Below the pieces are notes generated by a model that was not told the origin of the DNA, did no database searches, and was given only the letters and a program-made list of their open reading frames with translations. This document shows positions 1 to 9,174 of a stretch of DNA of 13,451 nucleotides, in pieces. Positions within the stretch are counted from its first letter, which is position 1, and every line of letters begins with the position of its first letter. The position numbers were made by a program, and so were the translations under genes. Location: positions 1-13,451 of the forward strand of contig JAOXYB010038118.1 of NCBI GenBank assembly GCA_028565635.1, in the 5' to 3' direction. Source of the DNA: Phoronis ovalis. Lineage: Eukaryota; Phoronida; Phoronidae.

Positions 1-14
1 TAATATGCTCCATA

Positions 15-27
15 ATATATATATATA

Positions 28-64
<37 letters not shown>
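15..64. repeat. AT then GT dinucleotide microsatellite
   Basis: Seven AT units (15-28) pass through a short GTAT junction into about sixteen TG units (32-63, plus one T). It is a compound simple repeat of the kind common in animal intergenic DNA, and its length is probably variable between individuals. No gene relation is visible. Confidence 0.97.
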
Positions 65-67
<3 letters not shown>

Positions 68-548
68 CCCACTTAGTTCCGCGTCTTCGTGTCTCGTCTT
101 TGAGTATCACCTGAACTTATCTGTTCAATCTGGAAATCGATACGTTTACCTCAGTTGTATTTAAATTTTTGATATAGATAGGCAATAGAACGTTTTTAAA
201 CTTTTTGCCGTGTTGTTCCACCGGTAGAGTTCTTGCTGAAAATCGTACAAATCTGTATATAAGAATCTCTGAGAAGTCCTGAGAGAAACCCGCATTGACT
301 CATTTATAAATGCTGATGTCAATTCTAATGAAGCTGTTAAAACCACCACAATGAATTGAATTCAAGGTCGTTTGCCAAAACAGAAAGTTCGTGTTACAGC
401 ATTCCTTAATGTTAGTTAGGCAGTTTAATTCATTAATTTTGAAAGAATAATGGGTGGTTATAAAAATACGATGATGTTTGATCTTCTAAATTTGTATTTA
501 GCTAGGTTAAGAGCATACAGGCAAACTGGTTTGTGTCTCTTGAAGAAG

Positions 549-607
549 GGTTAAAAATCCGATAACAGTGATGATTAGGATCATTATCTTATCAGATTCC
601 GTTAACC
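549..607. repeat. Imperfect 59-bp palindrome
   Basis: The ends GGTTAA and TTAACC pair. The inner arms share AATC[C/T]GATAA, and the centre is a perfect ATGAT / ATCAT pair around a 4-base loop (TAGG). The arms are about 28 bases with a few bulges. It could be a tiny foldback element or a structured regulatory site. It is short and bulged for a microRNA precursor, and no target-site duplication is obvious. Confidence 0.6.
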
Positions 608-816
608 TTTCCAACATTTCGCCCAAAAGGGTTATCATATACAAACCCTACAAGTACCTGTAAATTCCTCATCCTGTTAAGGTGCGTGCGCGTATGTTGT
701 TTCATTTACATACAATTCTGTTTTATCTTCATGCCGTACGTTAATTTAAATGAACTTTAGACAAAGACCTGTATGTTTTCTAACGGTGTTTTTTCTCACT
801 TAACAGCTACGTTCTA

Positions 817-855
817 TGGCACCCAGTGGTGAAACATTGTTATGCCACCTGGTGG
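817..855 (-). promoter_or_regulatory. Candidate CTCF-type motif pair
   Basis: The reverse complement of 843-855 is CCACCAGGTGGCA. This fits the bilaterian CTCF core CCASYAGRKGGCR at every position. A weaker copy on the same strand lies at 817-831, with a similar core but mismatches. The match is read from sequence and binding is inferred. A 13-base match can occur by chance. Confidence 0.3.
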
Positions 856-3388
856 ATAGAACTTAAACTGTCCCGATACTTAGTTTAGTACTTTGCGTAC
901 AGGTGGAGCAGCATCTGAAAATGCAACTGCAAGATGGTATTTTATATAGTGTATTCTGCAAAATGCCCCCTTACCACCTTTCCTTTTGGGTATAACCTGG
1001 TTTAGTATTAATGACAGTCGGTGGTTTTCTATTCATTCAATATATTTTAAATTGTGGTCCTTCTATAGTAACGGGTCCCCGCTAGTAGCTCAAATTACAG
1101 ATAATAATAACACATGTACAACTTGAACAAATCGAAAATTGTATTGCCTGATGCCGTTTTAAATGGCTTATTAAAATATGCAAATATCAGAACCAAAGAT
1201 GAAATCCGTCTATTATGTAAATTAGTTTAAATACTATTATTTAGTATTATTTTAAGAAAGGTCGCGCATAATTTTAAAATACGAGCATTTCTGGTCAATA
1301 AACAAAGTTGTCTGAGATTGTTTTGTGTTTCTATCTTGTAGGCAATGACAAGCGGATAGAGTTGCTTTTAAAATGACCGCTATCCTGTTTTACATTTTTT
1401 GAGGTACGGTCGATATCTTAATTGTGACAACGATGCAAATCATTTCAAATCATTTGCTGGTGATATTTTTAAAGATTTGCTAATGTTTATGATATAATCT
1501 GGGCATGGAATGGTGATTGTAAAGAATTCAATATCATGTAAAATGTAGCCTCTGGCTTTTGATTTCACATTGCATATTCAATTCACGTTTAAATTGTATT
1601 TACATATGCATAATGTAGTGCCTATGGTCGTTAGGCGAAGTAGTCCTGTCGACTTAAGTATTTTCATTAGACAGTATGTAAACTTTCATTAGGAAAATTG
1701 CAATCAATTAGAAATATACATATAATGCTCGTGAAGCGGAAGGGATTAAGGAGAAAATAGTTATGGTTTTTAAGTTGTAAATGTAATATCAATATATTTG
1801 CTGAAATACTAAATTTACCTAATACAGACTAGCTAAGATTTAACAAAGAAACAGCATAGTGTGCCATGATATCGTCTTTTCAGTGCGTAAACTCATTTAA
1901 AGAAACAATTTTTTCGGAAATATACAATTTAGCACTTATACTTTAACATAAAAGGAAATTGTAAAAATTTTAGGGCAATAAAGATGAATATTACACTCAT
2001 ATTATCTTAAAAGAGAAAGTTGCATATCAAAATAATTATTTCAGACATATACAAATGTACTTGGTAGCAGTACACCGTTTTCCTGGTAAAGCGGCTAATA
2101 TTTGTAATTACATTCACTGTCCCTAAATTACCAAATAACCTGAGACGAGTTTAGTTTTATCCGTAAAGTCAGGAAATTACGGTTATTACGGTTATTTGTT
2201 ATTTGTTTGTATCAGAGCTGTGTTTATTGCATCCATCAATCATATTTTTTTAAAATAACAGCGCTGTGTAATAAAGGGTACCATCTGTCTTTAGGTTGTT
2301 CATACAGCGATACATCTGCATGTCAAATCGGGTTGATCCGAACGCAAGGGGTAAATGAGAAACAATGTCTTGAATCGAGCTTAGCGTGAATATCACGCAT
2401 GTTGTATTGCATAATCGCCAATACACATTATGCGCTTTGTTCTCTTGAATTGCACGTTTCACAGCAAGGAAAAAAATGAACATTCAGATAGTAGATAAAA
2501 ACTGAAAAGTGCTTCGTTGATTTTCTAAGAAGAATTCCCTGTTAACAATCGCGTACATAAAGAACCAGTTTTTATAACGGTTTATTAGGAACGGTATAGC
2601 TTTTCACAAAAACCTGTTTTATCGACGCTAAATGGCGCAGATAAATAAATATCTCGGAAATTAAAGGACCCCATAAACTTATATATTTATCTAAAAAAGC
2701 AGGTGCATTAGTATCAGCCTTTTTAAATAACTGATTAATTTAATCAGAATAAAATCTCGTTTTCCAGCAACAAGCCAATAATTTTAATTTAAAAATGCAG
2801 TTCTTGTACCGACAGTTAACAATGAGATGTATAGCTATCGTTTAGTAATTACAAGCTTCGAACTTGACCAATGAATGTAAGAGGCTTTCATGTGTACAAC
2901 ATTCTATACACGACAAACTATATAACACAATATAACCGATACTAAGTCTCACAACATTCGTAATTTCTAATTCAGGGCATGTCCGTCTCAATTTTGTTGA
3001 TGATGCATCGCATTATTTTATAGAAACATGTTTCAATAGGGGCCAGGTTCAGATGCATACGCGAAGGCATACCCCCCGAGTATACCCATATTGCAGCGTA
3101 CGCAACCACTATGATATCGATCGGCAATTTTACAGATCTATACAAAGATGATAATAATTCTAATTTACGCTTGGGGCACTATTTTTCATTTTATTATTAT
3201 ATTAGCTGTTCCCTTTAGTACTAACCCCTAATTTACAATTAATAGGACCCTCGCCACTAGAGGGACAAATCTGTGACCTGGCATCATCATACACAGGCTT
3301 ACCTAATAAGCGTAGATTCGAGCAGTCAATCTGCACTCGCGCACCTGTTTCCTACCATTCAAACCCTTTTTCCGTGTATATCACCGAA

Positions 3389-3565
3389 ATGACTACTACT
3401 CAAACCGTCGAACAGGTTTTCGGAGACTCGAACACTTGTCGAACAGCAGGTCCGAGACTCCGCAAATCTGTACGTGTTCTTGGCAACTTGAGCGAGTCTA
3501 CGGAAACTATGGTTCCAGTAGCAGGAATTTCGATGCGAAACCCGGAAAAGAGGTTCGAATGGTAG
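3389..3565 (+). other. Small unidentified ORF in CpG island
   Basis: A 58-codon frame starts MTTTQTVEQ, with a G at -3 before the ATG, and ends at a TAG. Composition is hydrophilic and rich in Thr, Ser, Val and Arg. There is no signal peptide, membrane segment or motif that I recognise. A GTAGAA at the end (GAATG|GTAGAA) could be a splice donor, making this a first exon. The opposite strand is also open over 3400-3645, so the frame may simply reflect low stop density in GC-richer DNA. I do not assign a function. Confidence 0.15.
3407..3460. repeat. Diverged 31-bp-period tandem repeat
   Basis: Two 23-base units (3407-3429 and 3438-3460) both start GTCGAACAG and end GAGACTC. They match at 18 of 23 positions. 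The 31-base period is not a multiple of three, so it does not preserve the overlapping reading frame, which argues against it being a protein repeat. Confidence 0.6.
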
Positions 3566-3724
3566 AAACCAGGTGCGGGAGTGTGGATTGACGGTTCGGG
3601 TCTACTCTGGTTAGGTAGGCCTGATATATACCCGGATATATACATTGTGTATTAGTTATTTTATGTATCAAATTGTATTTATTCTGTTAGCAAAATAATA
3701 AAAAAATTCTTCTTAATAAGCACT

Positions 3725-3865
3725 CTATATTTTTAGAAAATATAGGATGAAACGATGTTTACGTTTTTCTTATTCAACTCTAAATCGAATATGGAAAAAA
3801 ATGTTTCCTTTTTACTCAAAAGGAAATAGCTCCCTTTTCCTTATTGAATAAGGAAAAAGGAGCTA
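3725..3865. repeat. Cluster of four consecutive hairpins
   Basis: The segment folds as a chain. The first hairpin is a perfect 9-bp stem, 3725-3733 with 3737-3745 (CTATATTTT). The second is an imperfect stem, 3764-3775 with 3787-3799. The third is a perfect 9-bp stem, 3804-3812 with 3818-3826 (TTTCCTTTT). The fourth abuts it directly: 19-base arms 3827-3845 and 3847-3865 around a single base, with one mismatch. The last three share a pyrimidine-rich TTTTCC/TTATT theme, suggesting local inverted duplication or a foldback element. Confidence 0.7.
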
Positions 3866-4441
3866 CCTTAATTCTCATTATTTTTCAAGGCATGTAGTTC
3901 TATGCTAACCCTCAAATTTCACAATTTGGCACAATATTCATTGGATGGGTGTTATATTTGTATTACATTGGTAGCTATAATTTTTTCAATTAACTATGTG
4001 GATTTCACTCATTTGTACTCAAAATTTATCTCACAGTGACCTTTTATCGGCGGTAATTAGTTCTTTCAGATCCAATTTCCAAAGAAAGTTATGGTTTGGT
4101 GTCTTAGAATGCTTTCAATGCAGAAAATAGGGTTTATTTCTCAAGGGTATGCATGTTATTGTCAGAAGATTAAAAGCGTTAATTACTAGGCGAGGTTTAA
4201 AACATACATTTGTGTATACCATTACTGACAATGAAAGAACACTATGAGTTGATACTCTCTGGAGCTTTATCAAAATATTCCTTGTATATCTTCACTGGAA
4301 ATTAAGTATAGCTAACGGACGTTTGAACAAGTCTGTTTTTTATTTCTGACCTCGATTATTGTAACTAACGAAATAGTTTAAATCTTAAATAGTTCCATGT
4401 GGGAATTTAATTTTTTTGAAATAGCTCAATATTTTTAACAG
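3866..4441. other. Gene-free stretch
   Basis: AT-rich with no protein-like frame. The only structure noted is an 8-bp inverted pair, ATTGTCAG (4158-4165) and CTGACAAT (4225-4232). Confidence 0.6.
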
Positions 4442-4714
4442 CAGTGCATTTACTGTTTACGGTTTATCATATCTGAAATGAAAAAATCCATTAGGGACCA
4501 GTATGTAAGCAAAATCAAACATTTAGATAGCATTAGTTTTGTTTCCCATGCCACAATAATATACGGTATTAAAAATGAAGTTCTACATGTTAATATCAAT
4601 GGGATACCAGATGCTCTTATCAAGCCAACAATTTTATTGGACATTGTTAATATTCCTGGCCGCCACCAGGTGTCATTAACTTCACTCATAATTACTCACA
4701 TAAATGTTCGTTAG
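4442..4714 (+). pseudogene. Unidentified open frame, possible exon or relict
   Basis: After an acceptor-like TATTTTTAACAG, a 90-codon frame runs to a TAG at 4712. It contains an ATG at 4478 (MKKSIRDQY...) and a plausible soluble-protein composition, with beta-like stretches such as LHVNINGIPDALIKPTILL. Beyond the TAG the same frame stays unusually open, with 32 codons to a TAA and then 14 codons to a TGA, giving three stops up to about 4860. That fits a decayed longer coding sequence, perhaps from a mobile element, but chance is possible. I recognise no family. The minus-strand frame over 4450-4689 is equally open and may be its shadow, or the reverse. Confidence 0.2.
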
Positions 4715-4860
4715 AAATGCCAATCCCGTATAATTCATGAAATAAGCATCCCAGAGTATTTCCCGAGAATTTACTTAGAATTTAAGATTCTGCTGGTAGA
4801 AAAGGTATTTTAATTACACCTGAAACCATGTACAGGATTGGTCATGTTCAAGGAGTGATA

Positions 4861-5639
4861 TTTATAATTTGGGAGTGACTTTTCATGTACCATGACATTT
4901 ATTTAAATTGATGATTTGTCTAACAGCACCAGTCACTATCAGGACCATTTTGATGTCAATAGATAATAATCTTCTAATAGAAACTTGTTATTTTATTGGA
5001 AAATTAACAATGATCCTTTCGAGCCTCATTACTTGATGTCTCCAGCAATAGTGGCTCCGGGCTTGTAAATACAACATGTGTTAAATAGGTAATCATCTGT
5101 GCTCTTCTTGATTCGTGTACATGGTAGTATAAATTAAATCTTAAGTATAAATGGAAAGACGGAAAATATCTCATCATAAATCTTTTATAATACATTTTTG
5201 ATCTCACCCTTAGAAGATATAGCGGTGATAACCGTATCTAGGTTTACGGCATTCGAGATTAAGTATCCATAAGGGATTGATGTGCTGCTCCCTTGTGGGT
5301 AATATCACTAGATTCCTCAACGTACGGAATACATAAAACTTGGATTCATTCATCATAAGGTGTTACAGTGTCATGAAGGATTTATTATGAAAAAGTCAGG
5401 CATTCTCTTATTTAGATCCCGATTTGGATACCGTTTACTGGAACTCTACTGTTTTAGCTCTTCGTTATTTGAACACATTTAACATTTATTTGCATTTCAC
5501 GAAGAAGAGTCAACATTGACACATACGTCTAAAAATAAGTATTATTACTTGTGAGTTTGTAGAATTACATAGTTTATTAGAACAGATACTTTAATTTAGT
5601 CTCGATCTTACATAGAGATATCTTTGACCCAGTGATTCC
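4861..5639. other. Gene-free stretch upstream of receptor leader
   Basis: No recognisable coding frame. A minus-strand ORF at 5004-5207 has no motif. No TATA box or other promoter element could be placed with confidence. If the receptor leader is not itself spliced, its promoter should lie here. Confidence 0.5.
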
Positions 5640-5917
5640 CTGGAGCTATAGATAGCATATGCTATGGGAACCAGGGAAGCAAGACATCGAATGGCTTACC
5701 TTTTTATGTACCAGCTTTTGCGGCGATAATAACAGAAACAAGAAAAAGTACAGCAGGTTCACGTTGACATTTGGTTGGCGTTTCATTTTTATTTTCGTTT
5801 TGACACATTCACTGAACCACACACATAGCTATTTATTAGACGGATGTGCATCTTTGCATGATCATCGATATCCGTCTTGTACATTTTTTGTTCGAAGTAG
5901 CACCGTCATAGTTAGTT
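5640..5917 (+). other. Probable 5' leader of receptor, with upstream ORF
   Basis: Just upstream of the receptor start the GC content rises. A 92-codon frame opens at the ATG at 5659 and runs to a TAA at 5935-5937. Its product has no recognisable domain (one hydrophobic patch, FIFIFVL) and it lies in another frame, so I read it as an upstream ORF in the leader, not a gene. The receptor frame is closed upstream by a TAG at 5909-5911, so the receptor CDS cannot extend into this region. Where transcription starts, and whether the leader is spliced, cannot be seen. Confidence 0.4.
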
Positions 5918-6761
5918 ATGACAAAAAATATGTGTAACATGAAGGGGCTAATAATTTACATGTTTATGTGCTTAACCTATGGAATAATGTGTGAATTGAT
6001 ACCGAGCGATGCTTCACTTGAACATACCATGAATACGAAACGAAATGTAGATAGTGATCATCACATTAACATTGGAGTTATTTTACCCAATGTGACTGAT
6101 CAGAATCAACAAACCCATGATGACTCCGATGACTGGGCTTTGCAACGGGTAGGACCTGCCATACGTTACGCCGTAGAAAATATAAAAAACAAGAAAAATA
6201 TATTAGATGGATACGAAATAAATGTGAAAGAAGCCGACTCTGGTTGTTCTGATGCTATAGGCCCGCTGGCTGCCATCGATATGCGTATCTATCAAAACGT
6301 TAATGTATTTTTCGGGCCGGCATGTCAGTATGCTGCAGCACCTGTAGCCAGATACTCGGCCGTATCATGGAATATCCCTCTAATAACTTCAGCCTTAGCG
6401 GACGCATTGAAAGATAAAACAGAATATAAATTTTTAACCCGCATGATAGGACCTTATAGCAAAGTTGCAGGATTCTTTAAGGCAATATATGATCAGTTTG
6501 ATTGGCGTTTGACTTATGTCTACTACACAGATGTCCTTACGTCCGGTGGGGGCAAGACTAATCATTATTTTATTGCAGAACCTATATGGCATTTAATGAA
6601 GGATAACTACATTAATTTTTTCAAAAATCCAGAAAATAAAAATATTCCAAGATATCAAGGAATAGAAGAAGAGTTGCTAAAAAAGCCACAGTCCAAAGGA
6701 TTTGTTGCTGATGAACAAAATGTTACTTCGGATGTACTGGATATAACCTCAAAAGCCAGAA
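5918..6761 (+). CDS. ANF/natriuretic-peptide-type receptor, first coding exon (partial)
   Basis: This exon encodes a signal peptide and the N-terminal lobe of a receptor ligand-binding (ANF_receptor) domain, the extracellular part of receptor guanylate cyclases and NPR-C, which bind peptides at the cell surface. A TAG at 5909 blocks extension. Of the ATGs at 5918, 5930 and 5939, the last best fits the signal peptide (residues 8-25, ending IMC). Strand 1 is INIGVILP (50-57), followed by W73 and RVGPAIRYAVENI (77-89). C110 and C136, 26 apart like Cys60-Cys86 of NPR-A, bracket GPLAAID; GPAC then leads into QYAAAPVAR (137-145). LTR (173-175), GPYSK and FDW (194-196) follow. NVT sequons are at 58 and 268. 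His216 stands where vertebrate NPRs have Cys, and about 20 extra residues precede SKAR. The exon ends at GTAGGT (6762) or GTAGTC (6766). Membrane, kinase-like and cyclase domains are not in view, so subtype is open. Confidence 0.88.
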
Positions 6762-6771
6762 GTAGGTAGTC
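6762..6771 (+). other. Overlapping candidate 5' splice donors
   Basis: Two GTAG donors overlap: GTAGGT at 6762 (G at +5, exon ends in phase 1 after KAR) and GTAGTC at 6766 (AG before the GT, phase 2 after KARS). Without splicing the frame stops at the TAG at 6767-6769. The family normally continues here into a hydrophobic strand of the form R-V-V-(I/V)-M-C, so an intron is expected. Confidence 0.6.
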
Positions 6772-9130
6772 TTTAAGCTTCCATGAAATCAACTAGTTTT
6801 AGGTTGATTGGCCTCAGTGATGTAGTGTTTTAACGAGGGTTTTAACTAAGATTGTCAGTAATATGTCTGTGTGAAATATGCATGCACATTTGTTTTGGAA
6901 TCGCACGCAGATTATCAGGTAGCCTCTTTTTTCATAGCAAAATCCCGGGGAATCTGTCTGTCTTGTTGCTTCCTGACGCCGGGTTGCTTGCCTCATTCGA
7001 GTGATAATTGTCTTATACCTAACCGTCTAGGTTATTATAAAAAAGGGATTGATTTCGTTTCCTAAATTGTAATATATTACTTTAAAACTTAGACATACAT
7101 CAAACGATATGTATAAAGTATGAGAAATATGTATTTCTCACCTTCTAACTCTTAAATACTCTTTAGTGTCGTAATTAATATCAGAATGAATCGTCCGGTC
7201 CGGTATTTGTTACTCAGGGAGTGATTTGTTATCATTCCAAGGATAGGTAATGCACTAGCTCGATGTCTTATCCAAGCGTTAAAAACTTTCTATAATCTAA
7301 CTGATATAAATAACAAAAAGATGTCTTAAGCTGCAATATTCAATAACTGCACATAACGGTTCAATAATTTTTTGACGATGTCAATTAGCTATATCATAAT
7401 TCATTCTACGAGCTAATAACATTTTATAATGACATTCTTACAAAAATTAAAACAAAACAAAACAGAATTACTATAAATAAAGGTTCAGTAACAACCCGCT
7501 TCCTTTTGCAAAACCAAATATTTATAACATAATTCTGTAGTTTTCTTACAAATTATAGTAAGGCGAGTAAATCAATGTACCACTCATAATACGATGATAC
7601 CATGTTCCATAGCCCCCTTTACAGAAATATTTTTAGCTGAACTGTTTTCCGTACGATTCTCCAAAGCCAAGTATCCACAGAGAAACTATACTAGTCTTAA
7701 GAAATGTTTTCATAGCATTTATTATCCAATTTGATATTTTAGTATCAGTGCCACTTGTTGGATAAAAATAATTAAATATGATAAATTTCTGACATATATT
7801 GAATAAGAAAAAGTAGTTTCATATCAAAGCACAAATGTATGTCAGCAGGTGCGCAATGTCATATAGGTGAATTGAAATGTCATTGATTTCGTTAATTATA
7901 AGGTGTTTGTGAGTGATATCGTGAAGTTAGGATAATGTTTCCAGCTGTATGCATCTATAATAAATGCTCTTGTCTTTATTTATGTACATTGTCACCTTCT
8001 TGTGCCGCACTACAAAACAAGTACTACGGTATAATCATTCAGGAGACATTTCTTCAAGGCAGTCTATACTTGTCTTATTATGATTACTATTATTATTAAG
8101 ATTGTATGATATTTAAGTTCTCGTGAATTTGATTGGTCATTTCACCTGGGTTCTATTGGTTATGTTGTTCCTATCGATCAGCGTCGTGTACAGGTTTTAA
8201 GTGTTGGGATTTGTGGAAAACAATTTTGTCAGAACTTGAAACGATTACTTGTACATAAATTTGAGGTTCCTCGTTCGTAGCAGTTGGTTGTGGACATTAT
8301 TGGAAAAGAGGCAGGAAAGGACAAGCTATTGATCGACCTGATCAGATCAAACATATTCCATGACAAAATTCGTCTTATTCTTATGAGGGTAAACATAATA
8401 TCTTCTCATTACACGGTAGAAAATAGCATTATCTGTGTCCCATGATACTTGGTTTAATTCAGTGCAAAACAGGATAATAGAATAATGATGTACTTACAGA
8501 CTGGCAGTAACAAAACGAAATACAAAATAATTGTATTAATTTCTTGAGAGTTCATAAATAGTAGCTGGTAATTACTGCTTTTTGTTTCCCGCAAATCAAA
8601 TAAGCGAATAATTTATCCCCTTGTTCCCTCAATATCCACTGAAACTAATGTTGATCTATATGATTGATGCACTTTTAAGAATATAATTGATCGGGACAGT
8701 GTCACAAAAGGAAGTATAATTAAAAAGTCATAAGCTAATAAGTCAAAAACGTTAATTTGTAGCAATTTAATTATAGAGGAATTTTTTAAAACTATAATAA
8801 TCCGGTTGTTTGAATTTTTCTAAATTACAATTTTGCTGAATTACGTATATTAGACGCTTCTGAAGAGGACAAAGAAATCAACTTCATATAAAAGTTTAGT
8901 TTCTCAACAAAACTTTTCATGTTCTTCTACATTTCACACAATAGAAGTTCATGAACTTTATCAATTTTGAAAAAAATTCAAATGCTTGAAAATTGATGTG
9001 TGGGAAAATATGCAAGTCTCGGACATGAGGTGTATGAATTGAGAAATTATCCAAATCTTTATAAGATTGAGAAGCGTGATATATGGGGGGAAAAGAGGGT
9101 TGATCTTGGAACCATATAAATTGAAAATTT

Positions 9131-9174
<44 letters not shown>

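Larger units (their letters stand above)
65..3239. other. Gene-free stretch, AT-rich
   Basis: No open frame here looks like protein. The longest, near 2207-2483 on both strands, have no recognisable motif and overlap each other, as chance ORFs do. Visible structure is limited to a palindrome at 549-607, CTCF-like motifs at 817-855, and a short tandem repeat (TTACGGTTA twice, 2177-2194) preceded by its inverted form CCGTAA at 2161. I see no RNA gene. Confidence 0.7.
3240..3650. other. CpG-rich island (exon/promoter or LTR-like remnant)
   Basis: This segment stands out from its AT-rich surroundings by many CpG steps and higher GC, fading at a TATA-like stretch (about 3623-3645). It opens with a CCCTC/GAGGG hairpin that contains a CTCF-like CCACTAGAGGGAC (3254-3266). 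A loose LTR reading is possible: a TG-leading edge near 3208, TATA-like sequence near 3625 and AATAAA-like sequence near 3697. I could not find convincing TG...CA ends with matching duplications. The alternative is the promoter or first exon of an unrecognised gene. Open frames on both strands (3389-3565 plus, 3400-3645 minus) match no family I know. Confidence 0.45.

Noticed and set aside
2207-2483. Overlapping ORFs on both strands
   Set aside because: Short, motif-free and mutually overlapping, as expected by chance.
3548-3606. GGTTCGAAT and GGTTCGGGTC, resembling RNA polymerase III B boxes (tRNA or SINE)
   Set aside because: No fitting A box at the right distance and no acceptor-stem or cloverleaf pairing. 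No tRNA can be folded.
3204-3720. Solo LTR with TTAGC flanking duplication
   Set aside because: TTAGC occurs at both candidate edges, but the element would then end in TG instead of CA and lack inverted termini. A 5-base match is easily chance, so I kept only a general LTR-like option.
4158-4232. 8-bp inverted pair ATTGTCAG / CTGACAAT as terminal repeats of a small transposon
   Set aside because: The interior is only about 60 bases, with no target-site duplication and no further pairing of the arms.
5004-5207. Minus-strand 67-codon ORF
   Set aside because: No motif or credible splice frame. It probably reflects a small GC-richer patch near 5030-5065.
5659-5937. 92-codon ORF as a separate gene
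   Set aside because: No domain or signal peptide, and it overlaps the receptor start in another frame. It is better read as an upstream ORF in the leader.
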